This document shows, in pieces, positions 7,852 through 15,926 of a stretch of 64,000 nucleotides of DNA. Positions within the stretch are counted from its first letter, which is position 1, and every line of letters starts with the position of its first letter. Source of the stretch: Sva-07 sp963728195 (GTDB lineage: Bacteria; Actinomycetota; Acidimicrobiia; Acidimicrobiales; Ilumatobacteraceae). The position numbers and the translations under genes are program-made. The DNA lies in assembly GCA_963728195.1 (NCBI GenBank), contig CAVSIX010000011.1:124001-188000 (forward strand), read 5' to 3'. The notes under the pieces were generated by a model. That model made no database searches, was not told where the DNA came from, and saw only the letters and a program-made list of their open reading frames with translations.

Positions 7852-8993
7852 CGCCCGGATGGATCCCTCGCCGGCTGCGTACGCGCTTGTTCCTGTCCTA
7901 CGTCGTGGTCGTCGCCGCGGGTGCCGTCGCCATGTTGGTCGTGGGTACGGCGGTGACGAGGACCGTGTACGAGCGCCGTCTCGGAGGCCTCGGTCTGACC
8001 CGCGGGCAGGGTCCCCCGGGCGGTGGTGTGAGCACGTCGCAGCTCACCTCGGCGCTCGACGAGTCGCTCCTGCCGGCGCTGGTTGCGGGTGTCGCTGCGG
8101 CGCTGGTGACGGCGACGGTCGTGGCGATGTTCGTCGGCGGGCGACTGCTGCGCCCGATCGACGAACTACGAGCTGCGACGCGCCGGATGGCCGCGGGCGA
8201 CTTCGCCACTGCAGTGCCGCTCCCGGCGGAGACCGAACTCGCCTCGTTGGCGACCGACGTCAACCGTCTCGGCGAACATCTGGCGTCGATCGAGCAACGT
8301 CGCTCGCAGTTGCTCGGCGAGGTGACACACGAGCTGAGGACACCGATCACGGTGATTCGTGGGCAGACCGAGGCGCTGATCGACGGCATCGTTGCACCGT
8401 CGACCGAATCGTTCGTGGCGATCGCCGACGAGGCCGCTCGCCTGCAGCGGGTCGTCGACGATCTCACGTTGTTGTCGAGGGCCGACGAGGGAACGCTCGA
8501 CGTACGTCTCGACGATCTGGACCTCAGCGTGGTCGTGTTCGACGCCGCCGAGCGGCTGCGGCCGCAGTTCGAGTACGCCGATGTGACGCTCGTGGTCGAC
8601 ATCGGCGCTCCACCGGTCCCGCTGCCCGTGCGAGGCGACGTCGACCGGTTGACGCAGATCGTGTCGAACCTGCTCGGCAACGCTCTCGGCCACACGCCGG
8701 CCGGCGGCACGGTCACCGTACGGACCGGCGCCGATGGGCCGATGGCGCTCGTCGACGTCGTCGACAGCGGGCCCGGCGTCCCGCCCGACGAGATGGAGCG
8801 CATCTTCGAACGATTCCACCGGGGATCGGCGCGACGTTCGGCGCACGCCGGACGCGGGCTCGGCCTGACGATCGCACGCGGGTTGGCGCGCGCCCACGGC
8901 GGCGACGTCGTGGTGGCACCGACGCCAGCAGGTTCCGGCGCCGACTTCCGCGTGTCGATCCCCCTCGCTGGTGCGGTCGCTCCGCAGGTTTGA
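7848..8993 (+). CDS. Sensor histidine kinase (HAMP-HisKA-HATPase)
   Basis: About 381 residues. Two membrane spans (about 15-37 and 75-97) enclose a short extracytoplasmic loop. A HAMP linker follows at about 98-150 (LLRPIDELRAATRRMAAGDF). The H-box LLGEVTHELRTPITVI has the phosphorylated His at about 161. N-box SNLLGNALGHTP and G-boxes DSGPGVP and GRGLGLTIARGL complete the ATPase. The ATG overlaps the regulator stop by ATGA. The short sensor loop suggests sensing in or near the membrane. Confidence 0.94.
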   Translation: MTPGWIPRRLRTRLFLSYVVVVAAGAVAMLVVGTAVTRTVYERRLGGLGLTRGQGPPGGGVSTSQLTSALDESLLPALVAGVAAALVTATVVAMFVGGRLLRPIDELRAATRRMAAGDFATAVPLPAETELASLATDVNRLGEHLASIEQRRSQLLGEVTHELRTPITVIRGQTEALIDGIVAPSTESFVAIADEAARLQRVVDDLTLLSRADEGTLDVRLDDLDLSVVVFDAAERLRPQFEYADVTLVVDIGAPPVPLPVRGDVDRLTQIVSNLLGNALGHTPAGGTVTVRTGADGPMALVDVVDSGPGVPPDEMERIFERFHRGSARRSAHAGRGLGLTIARGLARAHGGDVVVAPTPAGSGADFRVSIPLAGAVAPQV

Positions 8994-9003
8994 CGATCCC
9001 GCA

Positions 9004-9045
9004 GCGATGAGCGAAGCGACCGGATACCGGCTGTTCGCTCATCGC
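9004..9045. terminator. Bidirectional hairpin terminator
   Basis: A perfect 12-base-pair inverted repeat (GCGATGAGCGAA / TTCGCTCATCGC) with an 18-base loop lies between the convergent kinase and MFS genes and overlaps the MFS stop codon. It should work for both strands. Confidence 0.65.
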
Positions 9046-10313
9046 GAGACGGGGTCGAGGGGGCGTTGTTCGACCGGCGGGGCCTCGGGCGCGATCACGC
9101 CCGAGCGGCTGAGGCTCCACCATCCGTACAGGGCGGCGGTCACTGCGGCACCGCCGCCGATCAGCAGCGACACGCGGGCGCTGATCGTCTCGCCGATCCA
9201 CCCCATCAGCGGCCCGCCGATCGGTGTCGAGCCGATGAGCGCCATCGAGAAGATCGCCATCACCCGGCCGCGTAGCTTCGGATCGGAGTTGAGCTGCAGT
9301 GTCGCATTGGAGAGCGAGATGACCGCCACGCTGGCGGCGCCGACGAGCGGCATCACGACGTAGACCAGATCGATCGTCGGCATGACGGCGACCAACAACA
9401 CCGACGACCCGAACGAGGCCATCACGATCACCAGCCGGCGTGCAGTCGGAGCCCCGCGGGACGCCACGATCAGTCCACCGACCACGGCGCCGAGGCCCAT
9501 CAACGCCGTCATCGTCGCCAGACCACTGCTGCCGGCGCCGAACGTGAACTCGGACAGCAGTGGCAACGTGGTCGTGAACTCGTAGGTGAACGTGCCGATG
9601 ATCGCGAGCATCACCAGCGTGACGCGCAGCGTCGGGGTGTTCCACGCATAGGCGAATCCCTGGCGCAACTGCCCGGGGGCGCGGGCGCTGCGTGCCGATG
9701 GATGCAGCTCCGAGGGCCGGATGAACATCAGTGCGACGATCACGGCGAGGTAGCTGAAGGCGTTGACGACGAAGCACTGCCCGATGCCGACGGTGGCGAT
9801 GATCACCCCGCCGATCGCCGGGCCGATCGCCCGGGCGGCGTTGACCACCACGCTGTTGAGCGTGACGGCGTTCGCGATGTCGGCGGGGCCGACCATCTCC
9901 ATCACGAACGTCTGACGGCTCGGATTGTCGACGGCGGTGACCGCGCCGAAGCCGGCCGCGATCACGTACACCATCCACAACTCGACGACCCCGCTGATCG
10001 TCAAGATGCCCAGGGTGAGCGCGAGGAGGCCCGCCACCGACTGGGTGACCATGATCAGCTTGCGTTTCTCGAAGCGGTCGGCGATCACGCCGCCGAACGG
10101 TGCGAGCAGCAGCGTGGGCAGGAACTGCATCGCCACGACGGCGCCGAGTGCCGTGCCGCTGCCGGTGAGTTCGAGGACGAGCCAGGCCTGGGCGATGCCC
10201 TGCATCCAGGTGCCGGAGAACGACACGACCTGGCTGAAGAAGTACAGCCGGTAGTTACGGAACCGCAGCGCGGCGAACGTGCGCGTGGAGAGCGCGGTGA
10301 CGCGGCGGTTCAC
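9039..10313 (-). CDS. MFS transporter, EntS-like (DHA3 type)
   Basis: About 424 residues with twelve predicted membrane segments. The N-terminal pattern AALRFRNYRLYFFSQVVSFSGTWMQGIAQAWLVLELTGS and the loop GVIADRFEKRKLI fit the family of enterobactin exporter EntS and related drug exporters. The GTG start at 10311-10313 overlaps the stop of the MarR gene by GTGA, so the transporter is translated in tandem with its likely repressor. Substrate unknown; an inducer of the MarR protein is a good guess. A GTG shortly downstream (VTALSTRTF) is an alternative start. Confidence 0.9.
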   Translation of the reverse strand: MNRRVTALSTRTFAALRFRNYRLYFFSQVVSFSGTWMQGIAQAWLVLELTGSGTALGAVVAMQFLPTLLLAPFGGVIADRFEKRKLIMVTQSVAGLLALTLGILTISGVVELWMVYVIAAGFGAVTAVDNPSRQTFVMEMVGPADIANAVTLNSVVVNAARAIGPAIGGVIIATVGIGQCFVVNAFSYLAVIVALMFIRPSELHPSARSARAPGQLRQGFAYAWNTPTLRVTLVMLAIIGTFTYEFTTTLPLLSEFTFGAGSSGLATMTALMGLGAVVGGLIVASRGAPTARRLVIVMASFGSSVLLVAVMPTIDLVYVVMPLVGAASVAVISLSNATLQLNSDPKLRGRVMAIFSMALIGSTPIGGPLMGWIGETISARVSLLIGGGAAVTAALYGWWSLSRSGVIAPEAPPVEQRPLDPVSR

Positions 10314-10780
10314 GCCTCGGCCGCCACGAGCTGCTCGAGCGCCGCGAGTGCGGCTGCGAGGGCATCGACATCGACACCGTCGAGGTCGATCAGTTGCGCG
10401 GCGAGCCACGAGCGGCCAGCGGAGCGAACGTCCTCCAGGTAGGCGAGTCCGGCGGGCGATGCGGCGATCAGCGAGCAGCGCCGATCGTCGGGGTCGGCTC
10501 GTCGTTCGACCAGGCCGCGAGCTTCGAGCGATGCGACGATCTTGCTCGCCGACGGCGGCTGGACGTGCTCGAGCTCGGCGATCCGACCGATCGTGGCCGG
10601 CCCGTTCTTGGCGATCGACGCGAACACCGCTTGCTGGGAGGGAGTGAGTTCGTCGACCGAGTTGGTTCGGATCCGACGGGCGAGGCGCAGCACGACCAGG
10701 CGAAGGCGTTCGACGTCCTCGGCAGCGAGGGCGCCGGCCGGTCGGTGCTCGGATGTCGGGCGGGTCGCGGTGGTCGGCAC
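10310..10780 (-). CDS. MarR-family transcriptional regulator
   Basis: 156 residues. The winged helix-turn-helix lies at about 40-120, with LTPSQQAVFASIAKNGPATI, recognition helix QPPSASKIVASLEARGLVER and the wing RADPDDRRCSLI typical of MarR. It starts with GTG at 10778-10780, eight bases after a TAGACT -10 element, so the message may be leaderless. A 29-base near-palindrome (10787-10815) overlaps that promoter and is the likely autoregulatory operator. The gene overlaps the downstream MFS exporter. Confidence 0.92.
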   Translation of the reverse strand: MPTTATRPTSEHRPAGALAAEDVERLRLVVLRLARRIRTNSVDELTPSQQAVFASIAKNGPATIGRIAELEHVQPPSASKIVASLEARGLVERRADPDDRRCSLIAASPAGLAYLEDVRSAGRSWLAAQLIDLDGVDVDALAAALAALEQLVAAEA

Positions 10781-10786
10781 AGATAC

Positions 10787-10815
10787 GTAGTCTAGGAAAC
10801 TATTTCCAGAACTAC
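10787..10815. promoter_or_regulatory. MarR operator palindrome with embedded promoter
   Basis: The arms GTAGTCTAGGAAA and TTTCCAGAACTAC match at 10 of 13 positions around a three-base centre. The minus-strand -10 TAGACT (10794-10789) is inside the left arm, eight bases from the MarR GTG. Binding here would block the MarR-MFS promoter. Confidence 0.7.
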
Positions 10816-10858
10816 ATACTGTGCCCGTGAGTTCGCGCCGGGTGAGGGGTCGGATGCC

Positions 10859-11260
10859 TCAGGACGGCGACAGGGCGGCGAGTGCGTTGCCGATCAATCG
10901 CCGAGCCTCGGCGGCGATCGGAGCGAGCTCGTCGCGGCTCGTCATCGACACCATCAGCCCGGGATCGAGGGCGTCGACATGGACGGAACCGTCGACCTCG
11001 TGGACGACGACGTTGCAGGGCAGCAACACCCCGACCTGCGGTTCGACGTCGAGGGCCGACGCCGCCAGCTTCGGATTGCAGGCGCCGATGATGACGTACC
11101 GGTCGATCTGCTTGTCGATCTTGGAGTGCAGCGTGTGCTGCATGTCGATCTCGGTGAGCACCCCGAATCCCTGATCGGCCAGCGCCGACTTGGTCGACGC
11201 CAGTACTTCGTCGAACGGTCCATCGAGGACGACCGTCTCTTCGAACACCATGTCACTCAC
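10859..11260 (-). CDS. DUF302-family protein
   Basis: 133 residues. It matches DUF302: an N-terminal ALADQGFGVLTEIDM, the central GACNPKLAASAL and LLPCNVVVHE, with a Cys in each of the last two motifs. DUF302 proteins are small soluble proteins of uncertain function, often found with stress or sulfur/redox genes. A DosR-like box candidate (11317-11330) lies 57 bases upstream. This suggests it belongs with the adjacent erythromycin-esterase and PRTase genes to the stress regulon. An internal ATG three codons in is an alternative start. Confidence 0.85.
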   Translation of the reverse strand: MSDMVFEETVVLDGPFDEVLASTKSALADQGFGVLTEIDMQHTLHSKIDKQIDRYVIIGACNPKLAASALDVEPQVGVLLPCNVVVHEVDGSVHVDALDPGLMVSMTSRDELAPIAAEARRLIGNALAALSPS

Positions 11261-11316
11261 TCTCCTCTTCGTGGATGGTCTGTCTCGAATGTGGCGCCAT
11301 CGCCGTCTCGTCGCCA

Positions 11317-11330
11317 GAGCCGGAGGTCCC
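11317..11330 (+). promoter_or_regulatory. Candidate DosR-like box upstream of DUF302
   Basis: The core GAGCCGGAGGTCCC keeps G-x-G-x-C and GTCnC of the proposed box and ends in the GTCCC of the mycobacterial consensus. It lies 57 bases upstream of the DUF302 start. Weaker than the sites at 40-52 kb. Confidence 0.4.
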
Positions 11331-11335
11331 AGCGA

Positions 11336-12715
11336 TCAGATCCCGCTCGGGTAGGTCTCCGGCGGTTCGAGCGGATCCCATGCGGCGATGTCGTCGAGCG
11401 GCTGCAGCGCCGTCGTCCGGTCGAGGTGGATGACGACGTCGAACTGCTGGTCGAGCCGGGCCGGGAAGTAGTGGCTGGGTCGTTCGGTCTGCGGGCGGTA
11501 GACGACGCCGATCGCCCGTTCGAGCCGTGGTGTGGCGAGCACGTCGACCACCGCAGGGTCCGAGGTGCGCAGCCAGTACCGAGCTGGCGCCAGACGGTCG
11601 AGCACCGGCTCGTGGAGCAGGTGCTCGTAGCTCTCCGGCAGCGCCGCCCGTACGGTGCGACGACGTGCGGGGCGGCCCCAGTCGGTCGCCGCGGTGACCT
11701 CGCCGTCGTAGGTCGTCATCCCGATCAGTGCCACGGCGTCGTGGCCGTAGCGCTGGCGGGCGAGCTGGCCCACGTTGAGTTCGCCACGCGTGTTCATCCC
11801 CGTCGCTCGTGCGTCGCCGATGTGGGAGTTGTGCTCCCACACGACGATCTTGGCGTGGCCGGTCGTCCGATCGTGGTGATCGAGCAGCGCATCGAGGGTC
11901 GCTGCCATGTGGCGGTCGCGCAGGTTCCACGACGACACGTCGCCCCGATACATCTGCTGGTAGTACTCCTCGGCGTCGCGTACGACGACGGCGTTCTGCT
12001 CGGCCGAGAACAGTTCGGCCTCCTCGCTCCACCCGTCGCGCCGCAGGTACGCCGAGGCATGGCGGCGCAGTTGGACGAGTTGGGCGACGACCTCGGACTC
12101 GCAGGGCACCGCGCCTTCGTTGGCCAGGGCGAACCCGTAGGCCTGGCCCTCGGCGCCGACGTGGTCGAAGCATGCATACCGCTCCCGGGCGCGTCGTGCC
12201 TCGTCGGGATCGACCCGGTCGAGATATGCGACCACGGCGTCCATCGATGCCCGCAGGCTGTAGAGATCGAGCCCCTGGAAGCGCACCTTGCGTCGAGGAT
12301 CGTCGATCGTGTCGTTGTGGGCTCGGACGCCGTCGACGAACCGGACCACCTCGGTGTTGCGCCACATCCACGTGGGGAAGCGGCGGAAGTCGCCCAGTGC
12401 CTCGATGGCACTGGCGTCGTCGGACCTCGCCATGAGGTAGCGGTCGACCCGGTCGGCGTCGGGCCAGTCGGCCTCGACGGCGACGACGGTGAACCCGTAC
12501 TCGTCGATCAGCCGCTCGGTGATCCGGGCGCGCTCCCGATAGAACTCGGTCGATCCGTGGCTGGCCTCGCCGATCAGTACGACTCGGCAATCGCCGACGA
12601 GTTCGGCCAGCTCGTCGTAGTCGTGCTCGCCGCCGGTGATCGGGCGGGCCGCCGACGCCAGGGCGGCGAGGCCGGTCCGTCCGGCGGTGTGGTACACGTC
12701 GGGCAGCGTCGTCAC
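11336..12715 (-). CDS. Erythromycin-esterase family protein
   Basis: About 459 residues of the Ere/SucI-like hydrolase family. Visible motifs are LIGEASHGSTEFYRERARI (Glu and His of the active site), VEADWPD, FPTWMWRN and VVWEHNSHIGDARATGM (second active-site His). The GTG start overlaps the upstream gene by GTGA. In Mycobacterium tuberculosis this domain is fused to a phosphoribosyltransferase in Rv2030c of the DosR regulon. Here it is a separate gene directly after a PRTase fusion gene. True macrolide esterase activity is doubtful; a stress role is inferred from context. Confidence 0.9.
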   Translation of the reverse strand: MTTLPDVYHTAGRTGLAALASAARPITGGEHDYDELAELVGDCRVVLIGEASHGSTEFYRERARITERLIDEYGFTVVAVEADWPDADRVDRYLMARSDDASAIEALGDFRRFPTWMWRNTEVVRFVDGVRAHNDTIDDPRRKVRFQGLDLYSLRASMDAVVAYLDRVDPDEARRARERYACFDHVGAEGQAYGFALANEGAVPCESEVVAQLVQLRRHASAYLRRDGWSEEAELFSAEQNAVVVRDAEEYYQQMYRGDVSSWNLRDRHMAATLDALLDHHDRTTGHAKIVVWEHNSHIGDARATGMNTRGELNVGQLARQRYGHDAVALIGMTTYDGEVTAATDWGRPARRRTVRAALPESYEHLLHEPVLDRLAPARYWLRTSDPAVVDVLATPRLERAIGVVYRPQTERPSHYFPARLDQQFDVVIHLDRTTALQPLDDIAAWDPLEPPETYPSGI

Positions 12716-14061
12716 AGGGACCCCCCGCCAGCCGTCGCCGCCCGCTCGAAGTGTTCGACGAACCAGTCGGCGGCCAGGTCCGCGGCGTCGTCGAGCGTGC
12801 CCGGCTCCTCGAACAGATGGGTGGCCCCCGGCACGACCGACAGCCGGTTCTCGCAGCGCAGCCGGCGTCGGGCGTCGCGATTCATCTCGAGCACCGCCGT
12901 GTCGTCGCCGCCGACGATCAACAGCGTCGGCGCCTCCACGCCGGCGAGATGCGCCCCGGCGAGATCGGGACGTCCCCCGCGGCTGACGACGGCCGCGATG
13001 TCGACCGGAGGGTCGTCGGAGGCCACGAGTGCCGCACCGGCCCCCGTGCTCGCCCCGAACAGGCCGATCGGCAGCGAACCGAGCTCCGGGCGGCCGTGCA
13101 CCCAGCCGACGGCGCGCCCGAGGCGCTCGGCAAGGAGGCTGATGTCGAACACGTTGCGCCGGTCGGTCGCTTCGGTCTCGGTGAGGAGGTCGAACGTCAG
13201 CGTGCCGAGACCGGCGTCGTTCAGTCGGTCGGCGACGTAGCGGTTCCTCGGGCTGTGGCGGCTGCTGCCGCTGCCGTGAGCGAAGATGACGACCCCGAGT
13301 GCTCCGGACGGCACCGTCAGATGTCCCGGAAGTCGCAGCACGCCGGCGTCGATGTCGACGTCCTCGTCGATCGGAGTGACGGTGGCGGCTCGTCCGACCG
13401 GTGCGGCGCCGCGCCGCACACGCCGATGGGCTCGATCGAGCAGCGCGACGACGGTGTCGTCGTCGACCTGGGTGAAGTCGTCGTACCACTGACCGACCGA
13501 TTGCAGCCGGGCCGGTTGTTCGACGCAGACGATCTCGTCGGCTGCATCACCGAGCGCGACCACCGACTCGGGCGCTGCGACGGGCACGGCCAGCACGATG
13601 CGCGCGGCGCCGTGGGCGCGGGCGACGTCGCATGCTGCCCGAGCGGTGGAGCCGGTGGCGATGCCGTCGTCGACGATGACGGCGGTGCGGCCGGTCAGAT
13701 CGATCCGAGGCGTCACCGCGCGGAACTGCGCGGATCGCCGGCGAAGCTCGTCGCGCTCGCGCTGTTCCACCCGGGCGAACTCCTCCGGGCTGGCCCCGAC
13801 GAGATGCACGACCTCCGCATTGACGACGCGCACGCCATCCTCGCCGATCGCTCCCATCGCCAGTTCGGGTTGGCCGGGCGCCCCCACCTTGCGCACGACG
13901 ATCACGTCGAGCGGAGCGTTCAGCTTCGTGGCGATCTCGTCGGCCACCGGCACGCCGCCCCGCGGAAGCCCGAGTACGACCGGGTCATCTCCGGCGACGT
14001 GCGCCAGACGCTCGGCGAGCGCCTGGCCGGCTTCGGACCGGTTGCGGAAGATCCGGGACAT
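12712..14061 (-). CDS. Phosphoribosyltransferase domain fused to alpha/beta hydrolase (dienelactone-hydrolase type)
   Basis: About 449 residues. Residues 1-215 are a type I PRTase: VVLGLPRGGVPVADEI at the front and the PRPP loop VIVDDGIATGSTARAA. Residues 235-449 form an alpha/beta hydrolase with VIFAHGSGSSRHSPRN, nucleophile elbow GLFGASTGAGAAL, TLLIVGGDD and GATHLFEEPG as acid and His regions. The ATG at 14061 follows GAGGAGGTG. This fusion is widespread in actinobacteria next to stress genes. It overlaps the downstream erythromycin-esterase gene. A possible DosR-like box is at 14141-14154. Confidence 0.9.
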   Translation of the reverse strand: MSRIFRNRSEAGQALAERLAHVAGDDPVVLGLPRGGVPVADEIATKLNAPLDVIVVRKVGAPGQPELAMGAIGEDGVRVVNAEVVHLVGASPEEFARVEQRERDELRRRSAQFRAVTPRIDLTGRTAVIVDDGIATGSTARAACDVARAHGAARIVLAVPVAAPESVVALGDAADEIVCVEQPARLQSVGQWYDDFTQVDDDTVVALLDRAHRRVRRGAAPVGRAATVTPIDEDVDIDAGVLRLPGHLTVPSGALGVVIFAHGSGSSRHSPRNRYVADRLNDAGLGTLTFDLLTETEATDRRNVFDISLLAERLGRAVGWVHGRPELGSLPIGLFGASTGAGAALVASDDPPVDIAAVVSRGGRPDLAGAHLAGVEAPTLLIVGGDDTAVLEMNRDARRRLRCENRLSVVPGATHLFEEPGTLDDAADLAADWFVEHFERAATAGGGSL

Positions 14062-14140
14062 CGGCACCTCCTCGGGATCGTGGACGAACACGAGACTTCC
14101 CCGGTTCCACGATCATCATGCGCAGCGGGCGGCGCGTCCA

Positions 14141-14154
14141 GAGCAGAACGTCAC
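14141..14154 (+). promoter_or_regulatory. Candidate DosR-like box upstream of PRTase fusion
   Basis: The core GAGCAGAACGTCAC shares 13 of 17 positions, flanks included, with the strong site at 40141-40154. It lies 79 bases upstream of the PRTase ATG. The left half is degenerate. Confidence 0.45.
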
Positions 14155-14161
14155 GGCTGCG

Positions 14162-14779
14162 TCACCCGACGTGCAAGGTGTCTCGCGCGAGCACGGCGAC
14201 GAGGAAGTCGGACGCAGCGGTGAACGGCCGCAGGTCCCACGTCGACAGACGCAGATCGGTGACGAGGCCGGCGTGTCGAACGTCGTCGAAGAAGGCGTCG
14301 AACGGGTAATCGCCGCCCGAGCCGAACCCGGTGACGATCCGGCCGCCCTCGCGCAGCACGTCGGCGAGGTGTGCGAGCACCTGGCGACGAGTGGTCGGAT
14401 CGACGAATCCCATCACGTTGCCGGCACAGACCGCGATGTCGAAGCCGGGCGCGACGCCGTGTGCCTCGAGGTCCAGTTCGGACAGGTCGTCGACCAGCCA
14501 GCGTGGACCCGGGTGGTCGTGTTCGGCGGCGGCGATCAACACGGGATCGATGTCGACGCCGACGACGTCGTGGCCCAGCTCGAACAAGCGTCCACCCACC
14601 CGTCCGGGACCACATCCCGCGTCGAGGATCCGGGCGCCCCGGCCGACCATGGCGTCGACCAGTCGGGCCTCGCCGTGCAGGTCGACGCCGTCGGCGGCCA
14701 TCTTCCGGAAGCGCTCGACGTACCAGTCGGAGTGGTCCGGATTCTCTTCGATCTTCTCGAGCCACCGATTGCCTGCCAT
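14162..14779 (-). CDS. SAM-dependent methyltransferase
   Basis: 205 residues of the class I Rossmann methyltransferase family. Motif I is ILDAGCGPGRVGGRLF, the acidic residue ending strand 2 is in VVGVDIDPVL, and FDIAVCAGNVMGF is motif IV. The N-terminal NPDHSDWYVERFRKMAADGVDL is typical of small methyltransferases in actinobacteria. A TAGGTT element seven bases before the ATG suggests a leaderless promoter. Substrate unknown. Confidence 0.9.
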   Translation of the reverse strand: MAGNRWLEKIEENPDHSDWYVERFRKMAADGVDLHGEARLVDAMVGRGARILDAGCGPGRVGGRLFELGHDVVGVDIDPVLIAAAEHDHPGPRWLVDDLSELDLEAHGVAPGFDIAVCAGNVMGFVDPTTRRQVLAHLADVLREGGRIVTGFGSGGDYPFDAFFDDVRHAGLVTDLRLSTWDLRPFTAASDFLVAVLARDTLHVG

Positions 14780-14786
14780 CAGAGCG

Positions 14787-14792
14787 AACCTA
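14787..14792 (-). promoter_or_regulatory. Leaderless-type -10 element of the methyltransferase gene
   Basis: TAGGTT on the minus strand, seven bases from the ATG at 14779. Fits TAnnnT. Confidence 0.45.
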
Positions 14793-14796
14793 CCGG

Positions 14797-15780
14797 TCAG
14801 GCGTCCGAGCGATACCTCGCGACGTCGTCGGTCGAGATCGTCGAACCCGCGGCAACGGCGGCGGCGCGCACCTCGGGATCGGCCAGCGATGCCGTGTCGA
14901 AGTAGTCCGCCGCATGGATGACGAGGCCGTCGCCGTCACGCCGACGGACGCTCGTGCCTCTGGTCATGAAGGCGCGCCGTCCGTCGGGCTGGATCGCCAC
15001 CTGCTGCCACTCCTGGACCGACGTGGTGCCGTCGTCGAGGTGCGGTCCGAGCGGTTCGAACACGACATTGCCGGCCTTGCCCATGATGTCGGTGAGCCAT
15101 GCGGAGATCGCGTCGCGGCCGCGGATCTGGCCGAAGATCGGGTCGTGATACACCGACTCCGTCGGGTGGAACTCGTCGAGGTCCGGCGCCATCGTGCCCG
15201 CCGATGTTTCGGTGACGTCGGCGTCGCGTTGCCAGACGGTGCGCGGCCAGTCGGGAATCGGTGCGGCATCGACGCCGGCTTCGGGGGGCGGCGCGATCCT
15301 GAACGGTCCGGTGTCGTACACGTCGCACGCCCACGTGATCCACCCCTCGCGGTAGCGGCGGACGCTGACCCCCTTGGGGAGTGGCATGCGTTCGTCGCCG
15401 AACACGGCGAACATCTGCCACTCGTCGACCGAGGTCGCGCCCTGTCCGTCGTCGAAGAGGGCGTGCGGTGCGGTCGGGACGAACTCGATGAAGTCGATCG
15501 TCGCCATCGTCGGGATCAACCAGTTGCGGATCGCGACCTGGCCGAGGAATGCGCCATAGATCGCGTCGTAGTACATCGAGTCGCTCGGCGCCATGAAGTC
15601 CGACATCATCTGCAGCGCGACCGCCTGATGTCCCGGATCGGTGAACCAGGGGTCGGCCAACGCAGCGAGCATGCCGGCGGCGTCGAGGCCCGATGGGTCG
15701 GTCACGAGCCGGTCGAGGTCGGCGTGGTCGCCATCCGCTGCGGCATACGACGCCACCACGTCGCGTGCGGTTCTGGTCAT
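14797..15780 (-). CDS. Tandem SnoaL/NTF2-like protein
   Basis: About 327 residues. It holds two NTF2-like units. The first (about 35-170) has DSMYYDAIYGAFLGQVAIRNWL and SVDEWQMFAV. The second (about 195-320) has ESVYHDPIFGQIRGRDAISAWL and SVQEWQQVAI. The repeated Y-D-x-I-(F/Y)-G and S-V-x-E-W-Q motifs show an internal duplication. NTF2-like folds serve as small hydrolases, cyclases or ligand-binding proteins; the specific role is unknown. The ATG at 15780 follows GGGGGGATC. Confidence 0.8.
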   Translation of the reverse strand: MTRTARDVVASYAAADGDHADLDRLVTDPSGLDAAGMLAALADPWFTDPGHQAVALQMMSDFMAPSDSMYYDAIYGAFLGQVAIRNWLIPTMATIDFIEFVPTAPHALFDDGQGATSVDEWQMFAVFGDERMPLPKGVSVRRYREGWITWACDVYDTGPFRIAPPPEAGVDAAPIPDWPRTVWQRDADVTETSAGTMAPDLDEFHPTESVYHDPIFGQIRGRDAISAWLTDIMGKAGNVVFEPLGPHLDDGTTSVQEWQQVAIQPDGRRAFMTRGTSVRRRDGDGLVIHAADYFDTASLADPEVRAAAVAAGSTISTDDVARYRSDA

Positions 15781-15926
15781 GATCCCCCCGATCGTGGCGT
15801 GCCCGCGGCACCAGGCGCTCAACGTAGCGCGCGCCGCGGAGCCGGCTCGGTCCGAGGGGCGGTCGACTCGCTACGTTCGTCGGGTGTGGGCACGACCGCC
15901 CGACCCGCACGACGAAGGGACACGAC

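Noticed and set aside
10979..13240. Very long plus-strand open frame (about 750 codons) across the DUF302, esterase and PRTase genes.
   Set aside because: No recognisable protein and antisense to three well-conserved genes; the result of GC-rich codon use.
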